The position numbers and the translations under genes are program-made. Below, piece after piece: positions 1 through 6,416 of a stretch of DNA of 64,000 bases. How positions within the stretch are numbered: position 1 is the first letter of the stretch; each line of letters opens with the position of its first letter. The stretch comes from Nostoc sp. NIES-3756 (lineage in GTDB: Bacteria; Cyanobacteriota; Cyanobacteriia; Cyanobacteriales; Nostocaceae): assembly GCF_001548375.1 (NCBI RefSeq), contig NZ_AP017295.1, forward strand, positions 3,072,501 to 3,136,500, in the 5' to 3' direction. The notes under the pieces are model-generated. The model made no database searches. It saw only the letters and a program-made list of their open reading frames with translations, and was not told where the DNA came from.

Positions 1-209
1 ATTATGGTGTTCCTAATATGCCAGGAGCAGTACCTTGGACAGCAACCCAAGCACTTAACAATAGTACATTGCCCTATGTTGTCCAGTTAGCAAACCAAGG
101 ACTTAAGGCGTTAGAAGTTAATCAACCACTTGCTAAGGGTGTAAACGTGCAGAATCACCGATTGGTACATCCGGCTGTGCAAGAGGTTTTCCCTGATTTG
201 GTAAGTTAG
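1..209 (+). CDS. ald: Alanine dehydrogenase, C-terminal end (partial)
   Basis: The gene enters from the left edge; the reading frame is open from base 3 and ends with TAG at 207-209. The first residues read YGVPNMPGAVPWTAT, the C-terminal hallmark of NAD-dependent L-alanine dehydrogenase (usually YGV.NMPGAVPRTST), followed by the family's helical tail and VFPDLVS. The enzyme converts L-alanine and NAD+ to pyruvate, ammonium and NADH in the cytosol; in heterocyst formers it supports nitrogen catabolism. Only about 68 residues of the roughly 360 expected are present. The ATG at 18 is an internal methionine, not a start. A G-U-containing hairpin (251-259 with 265-273) follows but has no U tract. 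Confidence 0.9.
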   Translation, partial: YGVPNMPGAVPWTATQALNNSTLPYVVQLANQGLKALEVNQPLAKGVNVQNHRLVHPAVQEVFPDLVS

Positions 210-271
210 TTTAGGGATTTTTAAAGAAAATACATTCCCAATTTTCTTGTAGGATGGGCATCTTGCCCGTC

Positions 272-593
272 CTAAATTCTAGGCTGCAAGTTTGCCATAT
301 ACAGGTTAGCTCCTTGTAGAGATGACTTTTGTAGGTTTGCTCCATAAAGGTTTGCTTGTTGTAAATTTGCTCCAGAAGGGTCTACTTTTTGTATATTAGC
401 TTCAGAAAGAACTGCCCATTGCAGACTAACTCTGTTGAAATAGACATGACGAGTGCCTAATTTTTAGCTCAAGAATATTTATATCTGTTAAAGTTTCTTC
501 TCCAATCTGACAATCTACAGAACGTCCTCTGGCGAGCATATCCCATGTCCATAAGGCACGGCTTCTAAAAGTATTACATAGGGTCGGACGCAT
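272..593 (-). pseudogene. Pentapeptide-repeat protein, frameshifted
   Basis: On the minus strand the region encodes about 107 residues, but in two frames. From ATG at 593 the first frame reads MRPTLCNTFRSRALW and continues to about 461; the second frame carries pentapeptide repeats of the A(N/D)LXX type (SGANL, QQANL, YGANL, QGANL, YMANL) and stops at 272-274. The frames join at a run of five T's on the plus strand (461-465, an A5 run in the gene). Removing one base would give one continuous protein through ...LELKLGTRHVYF. Such proteins form right-handed beta-helices of mostly unknown function. The frame is open a few codons upstream of 593, so the true start is uncertain. It may be a real pseudogene or a homopolymer sequencing error. 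Confidence 0.75.
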
Positions 594-693
594 ATACAAA
601 ATATAGAAAGTAACAGACAGCTTTAGTATTCCCTAACGGAAGTGAAGACTAGCTATTTATCTAACAAACCATAACCAAAAGTTTTAATTCTTA

Positions 694-729
694 TTGACTC
701 CTGATGAATAGTACGTACAATTATACGTA
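694..729 (+). promoter_or_regulatory. Promoter and likely autoregulatory operator of the toxin-antitoxin pair
   Basis: A sigma70-like promoter can be read directly: TTGACT at 694-699, a 16-nt spacer, and TACAAT at 716-721. Two identical TACGTA palindromes at 712-717 and 724-729 (12 bp apart, about one helical turn) overlap and follow the -10 box. Phd/YefM-type antitoxins bind paired palindromes over their own promoter, so this is the expected operator position. The antitoxin ATG is at 769. Binding is inferred, not shown. Confidence 0.6.
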
Positions 730-768
730 GTTATTTATTGAATCGGCTTGGCTGAAAAAGCATAACCT

Positions 769-1245
769 ATGGCTATAGGCAATTTTGGCAATATTTACTC
801 AGATGAACTAATTACTGCCACTGAGTTAAATCGTCAGCCTGGACGAGTTCTAGATAAGGCTTTAGAACATCCAGTGACAATTACCCGTAATGATCAGTCT
901 TTTGCGTTGTTGCGTCGGGAGGAAGTAACTTCTCTCATCAAGGCAGCTACTCAAAGTAAAGCGGTTTTTGAAGCGTTAACCGTAGCTTTTTCTCTATTAT
1001 TAGGAAAAGAAATTGGCTTTGAACATCCTTATGGATGGTTGAGCGTTTTTGACGCAGATGATTTGCAAGAGTTTATCAAGGAGCTAAGTGAGGCTTTTCG
1101 GTTGATAGATTCTTCAACTACAGCATGGGAGATGATTGACGCGATCATTCATGAATGGCACGAAAGCGGCCTTGCTTACTCTAGTCCTGAATTGGCAGCA
1201 GCTTTTAGTGCTGAAACTGATGAAGTCCCATTAACCAAACCATAA
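769..1245 (+). CDS. Phd/YefM-like antitoxin (putative)
   Basis: A 158-residue protein. Residues about 10-60 (ITATELNRQPGRVLDKAL then PVTITRNDQSFALLRREEV) have the Phd/YefM pattern: a short helix, a strand and an 'R.....V.' region used to bind operator DNA. The acidic C-terminal two thirds are longer than in a minimal Phd antitoxin (about 80 residues) and may bind the toxin. The gene is followed after 23 nt by a RelE-like protein, the usual antitoxin-first order, and is preceded by a promoter with paired palindromes. Its likely job is to neutralise the toxin and repress the operon. Assignment rests on motif and context; the long C-terminal part is not recognised. Confidence 0.6.
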   Translation: MAIGNFGNIYSDELITATELNRQPGRVLDKALEHPVTITRNDQSFALLRREEVTSLIKAATQSKAVFEALTVAFSLLLGKEIGFEHPYGWLSVFDADDLQEFIKELSEAFRLIDSSTTAWEMIDAIIHEWHESGLAYSSPELAAAFSAETDEVPLTKP

Positions 1246-1268
1246 AGGGGAGTGCTGTGTGAGAGAGT

Positions 1269-1643
1269 ATGTCAGATAATCAAGAAGAAAATCCCATAGT
1301 AGAGAATGTAGAGCCACCAAATGTTAAACTGACGGCTCCAACATTATTTGAGATGGAAAGCACTTGGTTGGTAGTAGCCAAAAATCGCCGGGTGAATCGG
1401 GATTGGGAAGCTTTAATGCAGCGTCATCCAGAAAACAGCCTTCGTTGTTATGAGGATTTATGTACTGCACCAACCACTCGACAGTCAGGGCGTGTTTTTC
1501 CTTTGAAGGGCAAACTCTACAAGGGGGCATGGGAATACGAAGTGACAAAAGGGGACAGAGTTTTTTATGTTCCTGATGCTCAACAGTTGAAAGTCATTGT
1601 TTACTATGCAGGGAAACATCCTTCCCCTGCACCTACACTATAA
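1269..1643 (+). CDS. RelE/ParE-superfamily toxin (putative)
   Basis: A 124-residue protein 23 nt downstream of the Phd-like gene, with a purine-rich GAGAGAG just before ATG. The C-terminal half has the RelE/HigB core pattern: a helix with W..L....P, then RVFPLKGKLYKGAWEYEV, then DRVFYV, ending QLKVIVYYAGKHP. This matches the compact sheet that cleaves ribosome-bound mRNA or binds gyrase in that superfamily. About 30 acidic N-terminal residues precede the core and are unusual. The catalytic residues of RelE are not strictly conserved in the family, so mRNA cleavage is an inference. Together with the upstream gene it forms a probable type II toxin-antitoxin module. Confidence 0.6.
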   Translation: MSDNQEENPIVENVEPPNVKLTAPTLFEMESTWLVVAKNRRVNRDWEALMQRHPENSLRCYEDLCTAPTTRQSGRVFPLKGKLYKGAWEYEVTKGDRVFYVPDAQQLKVIVYYAGKHPSPAPTL

Positions 1644-1752
1644 ACTTACTCAACACTTGTCAGCGCCGACAGTTAAGAGAGCAGTTTTTCTAGAAGCAGG
1701 GGTCAGCAAATAGCTTATGATTAAGGGCGCTCCCGATTGGATGTTGGTTGCG

Positions 1753-1768
1753 CCCATAACGTTATGGG
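1753..1768. other. Perfect 16-bp palindrome between toxin gene and phnE
   Basis: CCCATAAC pairs exactly with GTTATGGG. It lies in the 257-bp gap between the convergent toxin gene and phnE. There is no T tract on either side, so it is a weak terminator candidate at best; a protein site is also possible. Confidence 0.35.
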
Positions 1769-1900
1769 TAACTGTAGATGCTTTGTGAAGTAGGCGTTGC
1801 ACCCGCCCCAGTATAGCGACAGGGTTATCCTAGAAATGAATTTAGGAGCAACGTTTTTCCTAAGCGAATTGGTTGATAAATTAAGAACGCTACTCCCAGC

Positions 1901-2686
1901 TTACATCGATTCAAGGCGGCGGCGTAACTGACTGCTAAAGCCATCAATTACCGTAACGACAACCAACAGTACCAGCATCATGGTTGTGGCTTTGTTGTAC
2001 TCAAACCCATCAATATAACTTTTCAATTGAAAGCCAATACCACCTGCACCTACCACACCCAACACGGAAGCCGCACGTATATTGTACTCAAACATCCATA
2101 AGGTATAACCCAAACTCAGGGGTATCACTTGGGGCATGATTCCATACTGCGCAATTTGAAATCGAGATGCACCGATAACCTGGAGAGATTCTAAAGAACG
2201 AGGTTCAACGGCTTCAATTGCTTGTTGATAAAATTTGGCTAGGTAGCCGATGGTGTATATACTCAAAGCTAAAGTACCTGCGGGTGCGCCTAAGCCTGTG
2301 GCGGCGACAAAAATTAGCCCCAAAATAATTGAGGGAACAGAACGCACAGCATTTTGCAACAAATTAGCCAGCCATTGTAGCCAACTAGGTGCAACATTAC
2401 TAGCACTAGCAACAGCAATTGGAATTGAGATAATAGCACCGATTGTTGTTCCCCACAGAGACATCTGTACAGTTTCAATCAGTGCCTTAATGGCGATATC
2501 GATAACTTTGAAATCGGGGGGAAATAACCGCGAGATAAAATCAGTAATATAAGGGGCGCTAGATGTCAGTAGGGCAAAATCAACCTTAAGTCCTTGCAAA
2601 GCCCAACTGTAAACTATAACAGTAATTAATACGATCGCTAGCGTACTCACCCAAGAGTAGCGGTGTATAAATTTGGAAATCATCAT
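1901..2686 (-). CDS. phnE: Phosphonate/phosphite-type ABC transporter permease PhnE
   Basis: Inner-membrane permease of 261 residues starting MMISKFIHRYSW. It shows about six hydrophobic segments and the EAA loop typical of BPD permeases: YQQAIEAVEPRSLESLQVIGASRFQIAQYGIMPQVIPL, with the E......G......I..P pattern that docks on the ATPase. It works with PhnC and PhnD to import phosphonate, phosphite or a related ester. The frame stays open to 2755, but those extra 23 residues (MVSAVEPHLP...) come from a dispersed intergenic repeat that also fakes the start of another gene at 40 kb, so the start was placed at 2686. No Shine-Dalgarno is evident. It is the last gene of the phnDCE operon. Confidence 0.88.
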   Translation of the reverse strand: MMISKFIHRYSWVSTLAIVLITVIVYSWALQGLKVDFALLTSSAPYITDFISRLFPPDFKVIDIAIKALIETVQMSLWGTTIGAIISIPIAVASASNVAPSWLQWLANLLQNAVRSVPSIILGLIFVAATGLGAPAGTLALSIYTIGYLAKFYQQAIEAVEPRSLESLQVIGASRFQIAQYGIMPQVIPLSLGYTLWMFEYNIRAASVLGVVGAGGIGFQLKSYIDGFEYNKATTMMLVLLVVVTVIDGFSSQLRRRLESM

Positions 2687-2699
2687 AAAGGATGAGGAA

Positions 2700-2757
2700 G
2701 ATGTGGTTTGACTGCGCTCACCAACCGGGAGATGTGGTTCGACTGCGCTCACCAACC
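2700..2757. repeat. Two tandem copies of a dispersed ~31-bp intergenic repeat
   Basis: Copy one at 2700-2730 and copy two at 2731-2757 share GATGTGGTTYGACTGCGCTC followed by ACCAACC. The same unit occurs once at 40151-40181, and its inner part CCCGGTTGGTGAGC occurs inverted near 13669-13682. It lies between phnC and phnE and gives an open frame into phnE that should not be read as protein. Confidence 0.85.
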
Positions 2758-2792
2758 CAGAGTAGGGGCAGATGAGGAAGTATGACTATGGA

Positions 2793-3518
2793 CTAATGAC
2801 TAATGACTGCTTGCAAGTTATTACAAGCGCCTTCATAGACGATGCGTCCGGTATCTAAAACTATGGCACGCTGGGCGTATTTGGCAGCTATTCCCAGGTC
2901 GTGTAGAACTGTGACAATTGTCATGCCTTGCTGGCTGTGTAATTCTGCTAAAGTATCCATTACTTGTTGAGCAGCGATGACATCTAATCCTGTTGTGGGT
3001 TCATCGGCTAGAAGTATTTGCGGTGATTGAATTAATGCACGGGCGATCGCAACTCTTTGTTGTTGTCCACCACTGAGTCTGTTAGTTTTTTGATAGGCGA
3101 ACTCTCTTAAGCCTAACTGTTCAAGTAATTCTAATGCCAATAGGCGATCGCGCTTCGGAAAGCCAAACATTGTTTGCCAAGTTGTTCTTGCGCCCAGTTT
3201 TCCGCACAACACATTCTCAATTGCTGATAACTGGGGAATTAAGCCACCGCCTTGAAACAACATACCAACATCGCGGCGGATTTGGGAAAGTGTGCGGGTA
3301 TTTGTCGCCACGCCGTTGATGCGAACTTCTCCCCTAACTAATGGCACTAATCCCACAAGCGATCGCAATAAAGTAGACTTACCAGCGCCATTGAGTCCTA
3401 TCAGAACAACAAATTCACCCTGTTTGATTTGACAGTTTACATCATTGAGGATAGGACGATTCAAAGAGCCAACATAAGCTGTCTCTAAGTTGTGACATTC
3501 AATTATATAATCACTCAT
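2793..3518 (-). CDS. phnC: Phosphonate/phosphite-type ABC transporter ATPase PhnC
   Basis: A 241-residue ABC ATPase. Walker A is GLNGAGKST at 41-49, the Q-loop is LFQGG near 88-92, the signature LSGGQQQR is at 148-155, Walker B is ILLADEP at 168-174 and the switch histidine is in TVLHDLG. The full set suggests an active enzyme. It hydrolyses ATP to drive uptake through PhnE of the ligand delivered by PhnD. Best match by pattern is the PhnC branch (about 240-260 residues). It lies between phnD and phnE on the minus strand, with an 80-nt gap to phnD containing a perfect hairpin. A tungstate or metal importer ATPase would look similar; the PhnD and PhnE neighbours decide the call. Confidence 0.88.
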   Translation of the reverse strand: MSDYIIECHNLETAYVGSLNRPILNDVNCQIKQGEFVVLIGLNGAGKSTLLRSLVGLVPLVRGEVRINGVATNTRTLSQIRRDVGMLFQGGGLIPQLSAIENVLCGKLGARTTWQTMFGFPKRDRLLALELLEQLGLREFAYQKTNRLSGGQQQRVAIARALIQSPQILLADEPTTGLDVIAAQQVMDTLAELHSQQGMTIVTVLHDLGIAAKYAQRAIVLDTGRIVYEGACNNLQAVISH

Positions 3519-3557
3519 CCTCTGCCTCGGTCAATTTCATCAATATTCAACGCGATT

Positions 3558-3590
3558 TGTTGACTGTTAACAGCTAGTTAACAGTCAACA
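3558..3590 (-). promoter_or_regulatory. Perfect 14-bp hairpin between phnD and phnC
   Basis: TGTTGACTGTTAAC (3558-3571) pairs exactly with GTTAACAGTCAACA (3577-3590) around the loop AGCTA. It starts 9 nt past the phnD stop. There is no run of U after the hairpin, so it is more likely an mRNA-stabilising or attenuating stem that raises PhnD above PhnC/PhnE than a full terminator. Confidence 0.6.
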
Positions 3591-3598
3591 GCACTTTA

Positions 3599-4579
3599 TT
3601 ATGGCTCGATACCTACGCGCTGGAGAGCCTGACGGATTGGTGCTAAGTGACGACTGTGGTCAACTCTTACCAATTCGGTGGAGTTGTACAAGTTACGTAG
3701 CAGTTGATTATTTTGTGATTGATTTAACTTCAGTAAAGAGCTAATCAATTTTTCTCTGACCCTTGGATCAACATCATCATCAATAGCGATACCGTGAGCA
3801 GGTACACCAGAGATTTTATATAGTACCCGTAACTGATTCTTTTCTTCTGGTGTGATGTAGGGGGAGAAAAGAGCATACTCTGATACTGCTGCTACCTCTG
3901 CCTGACCACGTACTACTGCTTGTAGGGCTTTGCTGTAGTTACCGCCATAAGAGACTTGACCAAAGAAACCATCCAAGCGATCGCGGTTGGGAACTAATCC
4001 CTGTTTGACTAACTCACTCACTGGGAAAATGAACCCTGAACCTGAAGTGGGAGATGTAAATGCCATCTTTTTACCCCGTAATTGTTCAAGGGTGGTTTTG
4101 GCATTATTACTAGACTTGAGAGGGCTATTATTACGCACTACAAATATCGAGTTGTAAGTGAATCTACCGGAGTAGTTATCGCGTACCTCTGCTAGATACA
4201 AACGAGCATTTGCCAACTGTTCAGCTTTCAAAGCTGGACGACTGCTTAAAAACGCCACATCAGCGCGATTTGCTCTTAAAGCTTCTACCGCAGCTGTATC
4301 ATCACCTATCACTGCTTTAACAGGTATGCCCGAGTCTTTAGATAAGAACGCTGCTACAGCATCTGCTTTGGATTGTAAATCTGTTGAATCAGCACGAGTA
4401 GGAAATACTACTGTTAATTCTTTTGTCTTTTGGGCAAGTAAGCGTGGCGCTTGTTGACTAGAAATTGAATTAGCATTTGTTGCCTGGATTCCGCTAACAG
4501 TAGTCGCTGCTATACCCATCAGCGCTAGCAAAGCCGCGCCAGCACCTAACAAGCCTTTTTGGCTTACACTCATTTGCAC
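3599..4579 (-). CDS. phnD: Phosphonate/phosphite-type ABC transporter substrate-binding protein PhnD
   Basis: A 326-residue exported binding protein. The N-terminus MQMSVSQKGLLGAGAALLALM is a signal sequence. The mature part has the PhnD/PtxB family pattern: ELTVVFPTRADST, then a domain with VEALRANRADVAFLSSRPAL, then KKMAFTSPTSGSGFIFPVSELVKQGL, the last being the family's ligand loop (..P.S.SG...P). A good Shine-Dalgarno (GGAGAGG, 6 nt before ATG) supports the start. It captures the ligand in the periplasm for PhnE/PhnC. Phosphonate cannot be told from phosphite or other phosphorus compounds by eye; no C-P lyase or phosphite dehydrogenase gene is in the window. I saw no clear cyanobacterial Pho box upstream. 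Confidence 0.88.
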   Translation of the reverse strand: MQMSVSQKGLLGAGAALLALMGIAATTVSGIQATNANSISSQQAPRLLAQKTKELTVVFPTRADSTDLQSKADAVAAFLSKDSGIPVKAVIGDDTAAVEALRANRADVAFLSSRPALKAEQLANARLYLAEVRDNYSGRFTYNSIFVVRNNSPLKSSNNAKTTLEQLRGKKMAFTSPTSGSGFIFPVSELVKQGLVPNRDRLDGFFGQVSYGGNYSKALQAVVRGQAEVAAVSEYALFSPYITPEEKNQLRVLYKISGVPAHGIAIDDDVDPRVREKLISSLLKLNQSQNNQLLRNLYNSTELVRVDHSRHLAPIRQALQRVGIEP

Positions 4580-5059
4580 CTCTCCATCAAGAACTATTTG
4601 CAGTATTTTTGCAAATTACTTTCAACTATTCCGATAAAACAATCTAGGACTTTTAAGAACAAAAGTCAATATCATGTGTATAAAAACTAGTTGAAGTAAG
4701 TAAAATTTCCTCATCAAGTTATCGACAGGATAGATAATAAACTTCCTGAGCTACTAGCATATCTAGCCTGCAATACATGAGTCTTTTAAAACTTCTCTTG
4801 GGTATCAGTTATTCAATAGTTATAATAAATTCGCTATATGTGTAATAAGTAACGGCTATATGTATGTTTTCTGAATCAAAGATTAAATATTGCTGCTTTT
4901 AGTAGATAAAATCCGTATTCTGTTAATGTAATTATGACAATAGTCATATAAAAGAATTGTTGCAGTTGTCTAAAATAAAGGTAAGTACATCTATTAAGAC
5001 ATCTGTAACAAGAATCTGTGGAATTAAGTTCTAGTTGTGGATGTTGGAGAGGAAAAAAG
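4580..5059. other. Divergent intergenic region phnD / glycine-zipper gene
   Basis: An AT-rich 480-bp gap that must hold the promoters of both divergent genes. Both have the same strong GGAGAGG Shine-Dalgarno close to the start. No tRNA, convincing hairpin or Pho-box tandem repeat was seen. An open frame on the minus strand through here has no coding character. Confidence 0.5.
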
Positions 5060-5470
5060 ATGAAACTAATTCTAAAACGCACACTTCTACCCAGCCTGAT
5101 GGCTGCAAGTTTAGCTGGTGTCTCCTTAGCGCCTATGCAACCTGCTAGTGCTGATGACCGAGTACTAAGAGATGCAGCTGTTGGAGCTGGTGCTGGTATA
5201 GTAACGGGAGCCATAACCGGATGTCGTTCTGTGTTAGGTAATGCTATCAACGGTGCGGCGGCTGGTGCTGCTGTAAATGGTGCAAATGGCTTGAGAAACA
5301 GAAGGGCTGCCAGACAAGGAAATATAATTCAAGATGTGGCTGTAGGCAGTGGTGCTGGTTTAGTGACTGGAGCGGTTACTGGTAATTGTCGAGGAAGAAC
5401 TCTCAAGAATGTGATCAATGGTGGTGCAGCAGGTGCAGCAGTACATATCATTCGCAATAACACCAGATAA
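5060..5470 (+). CDS. Exported glycine-zipper protein with an internal repeat
   Basis: A 136-residue protein from ATG 5060, 8 nt after GGAGAGG; the frame opens further up at 5018 but those residues lie before the ribosome site. A signal peptide (MKLILKRTLLPSLMAAS...) ends at ASA-DDR. The mature protein is two copies of the same unit of about 50 residues: DAAVGAGAGIVTGAITGCRS...INGAAAGAAV and DVAVGSGAGLVTGAVTGNCRG...INGGAAGAAV. The GxxxGxxxG spacing is a glycine zipper, which packs helices in membranes. One cysteine per repeat is conserved. Function unknown; an envelope or outer-membrane-associated role is likely by family analogy. Confidence 0.75.
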   Translation: MKLILKRTLLPSLMAASLAGVSLAPMQPASADDRVLRDAAVGAGAGIVTGAITGCRSVLGNAINGAAAGAAVNGANGLRNRRAARQGNIIQDVAVGSGAGLVTGAVTGNCRGRTLKNVINGGAAGAAVHIIRNNTR

Positions 5471-5501
5471 TCGCAGAGAGAAATCAGTCATTTGCGGTTC
5501 A

Positions 5502-5559
5502 CTTGCCAAGTATGATTGTTAATTATGAGTTAGTGGCAAGATTCTTCTGACTTGGCAAG
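5502..5559 (+). other. Long-loop inverted repeat after the glycine-zipper gene
   Basis: CTTGCCAAGT (5502-5511) pairs with ACTTGGCAAG (5550-5559) around a 38-nt loop. It lies 32 nt after the stop and may contribute to 3'-end stability. No T tract follows. Confidence 0.4.
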
Positions 5560-5580
5560 GGAATTTAAAGAGATAATTAT

Positions 5581-5610
5581 TATAGGGGCGCATATATATG
5601 CGCCCCTATA
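5581..5610. terminator. Perfect 30-bp palindrome, likely bidirectional terminator
   Basis: The 30 bases from TATAGGGGCGCATAT to its exact mirror ATATGCGCCCCTATA form a perfect palindrome with no mismatch. It sits between the convergent glycine-zipper gene (ends 5470) and the small membrane gene (ends 5680). Each side has a short T-rich flank (TTTG on the right, AATAATTA on the left), so it could stop transcription from both sides. The GC-rich core is flanked by AT ends, unlike a typical operator. Confidence 0.6.
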
Positions 5611-5679
5611 TTTGTCAAAAATTTAAGATGTTGTTAAGTGTATACAAGAATGCGATCGCCAATTCCTCAAGATTAATTT

Positions 5680-5880
5680 CTAGCCTTTTAACGCCCTGCG
5701 AAAATTCCGACGGTAGGAAGGGTTAACAATGAATAAAGCTGGCCAGAGTAAAGATAAACCGATGCGGTTGGGTAAAGATTGGCTAAAATTTGTCCTAGAA
5801 AAACCAGTCCAAAATTTCCAAGCCCCACCTATATAAATCACAATTAAGCCGAAAATAATTAATTTGCCCATCACCATCAA
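5680..5880 (-). CDS. Small membrane protein, unknown function
   Basis: A 66-residue protein (possibly 63 from the Met in MGKLIIFG). One clear hydrophobic segment (KLIIFGLIVIYIGGAW) and a second weaker one (IGLSLLWPALFIV) are followed by a basic tail NPSYRRNFRRALKG. The pattern 'TNFSQSLPNRIGLSLLWPALFIVNPSYRRNF' type tail is typical of small conserved cyanobacterial proteins without a known role. It is the only gene between two intergenic regions and is likely monocistronic. Confidence 0.65.
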   Translation of the reverse strand: MMVMGKLIIFGLIVIYIGGAWKFWTGFSRTNFSQSLPNRIGLSLLWPALFIVNPSYRRNFRRALKG

Positions 5881-6416
5881 CTCCGTTAATGACTGAAGAT
5901 AATTCGGTATAAATTGTACAAAATATGTCAGCGATTAATTACCGATATTAGTTTTAAGTATGACGCAAATTTTTGTATTTGTGTTACACGAGTTTATATG
6001 CTATGTCATTTTACAAGTTATTTCTTAATACAATCTTTTAAAAAAGTTTCCGTTACAAGAATATGGGGATTGATTAATAGATAGCTGATCAGAGTAATCA
6101 TTACGTATTATCTATTCAACTGCATTTTTATATTACTTTTTCCTTCTGCCTAGTTGCCTCTATAGTGTTTGGTAGTTAGCATAAATAAACTGATTCAGTG
6201 CAGATTCACCCTAACTCAATAAGCGCTTACTGAGTTTGTTGTTTTGCCCGTCTTTGGCAAACGCTAAACTAGCATAATAAGTACTTTTGCTTATTTATTA
6301 GATGCCTCTTGCGGGGGTGTTTTAAGTATCAACATCCGTAGGAAACTAGATAAAAACCCAATATACTCTGACAAATTTAAAAGCAGCATCATCTGTAAAA
6401 AAGTTAAGGAGGATTT
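5881..6416. other. 536-bp region upstream of the nucleotidyltransferase fusion gene
   Basis: AT-rich and without a credible gene. It contains a hairpin at 6213-6236 (AACTCA / TGAGTT around a TAAGCGCTTA core) and a smaller one directly after it (TTTGCC.....GGCAAA). These may be leader structures of the downstream gene. The last bases hold a strong Shine-Dalgarno, AAGGAGG, just before ATG 6417. Confidence 0.45.

Noticed and set aside
2687..2755. Longer N-terminus of PhnE (from MVSAVEPHLP)
   Set aside because: The extra residues come from a dispersed intergenic repeat found in front of another gene too.
4580..5059. Pho box upstream of phnD
   Set aside because: I looked for tandem TTAA-type repeats and saw none convincing.
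4876..5250. 124-residue minus-strand frame across the glycine-zipper gene start
   Set aside because: Overlaps a better gene with a signal peptide and GGAGAGG site; composition is not coding.
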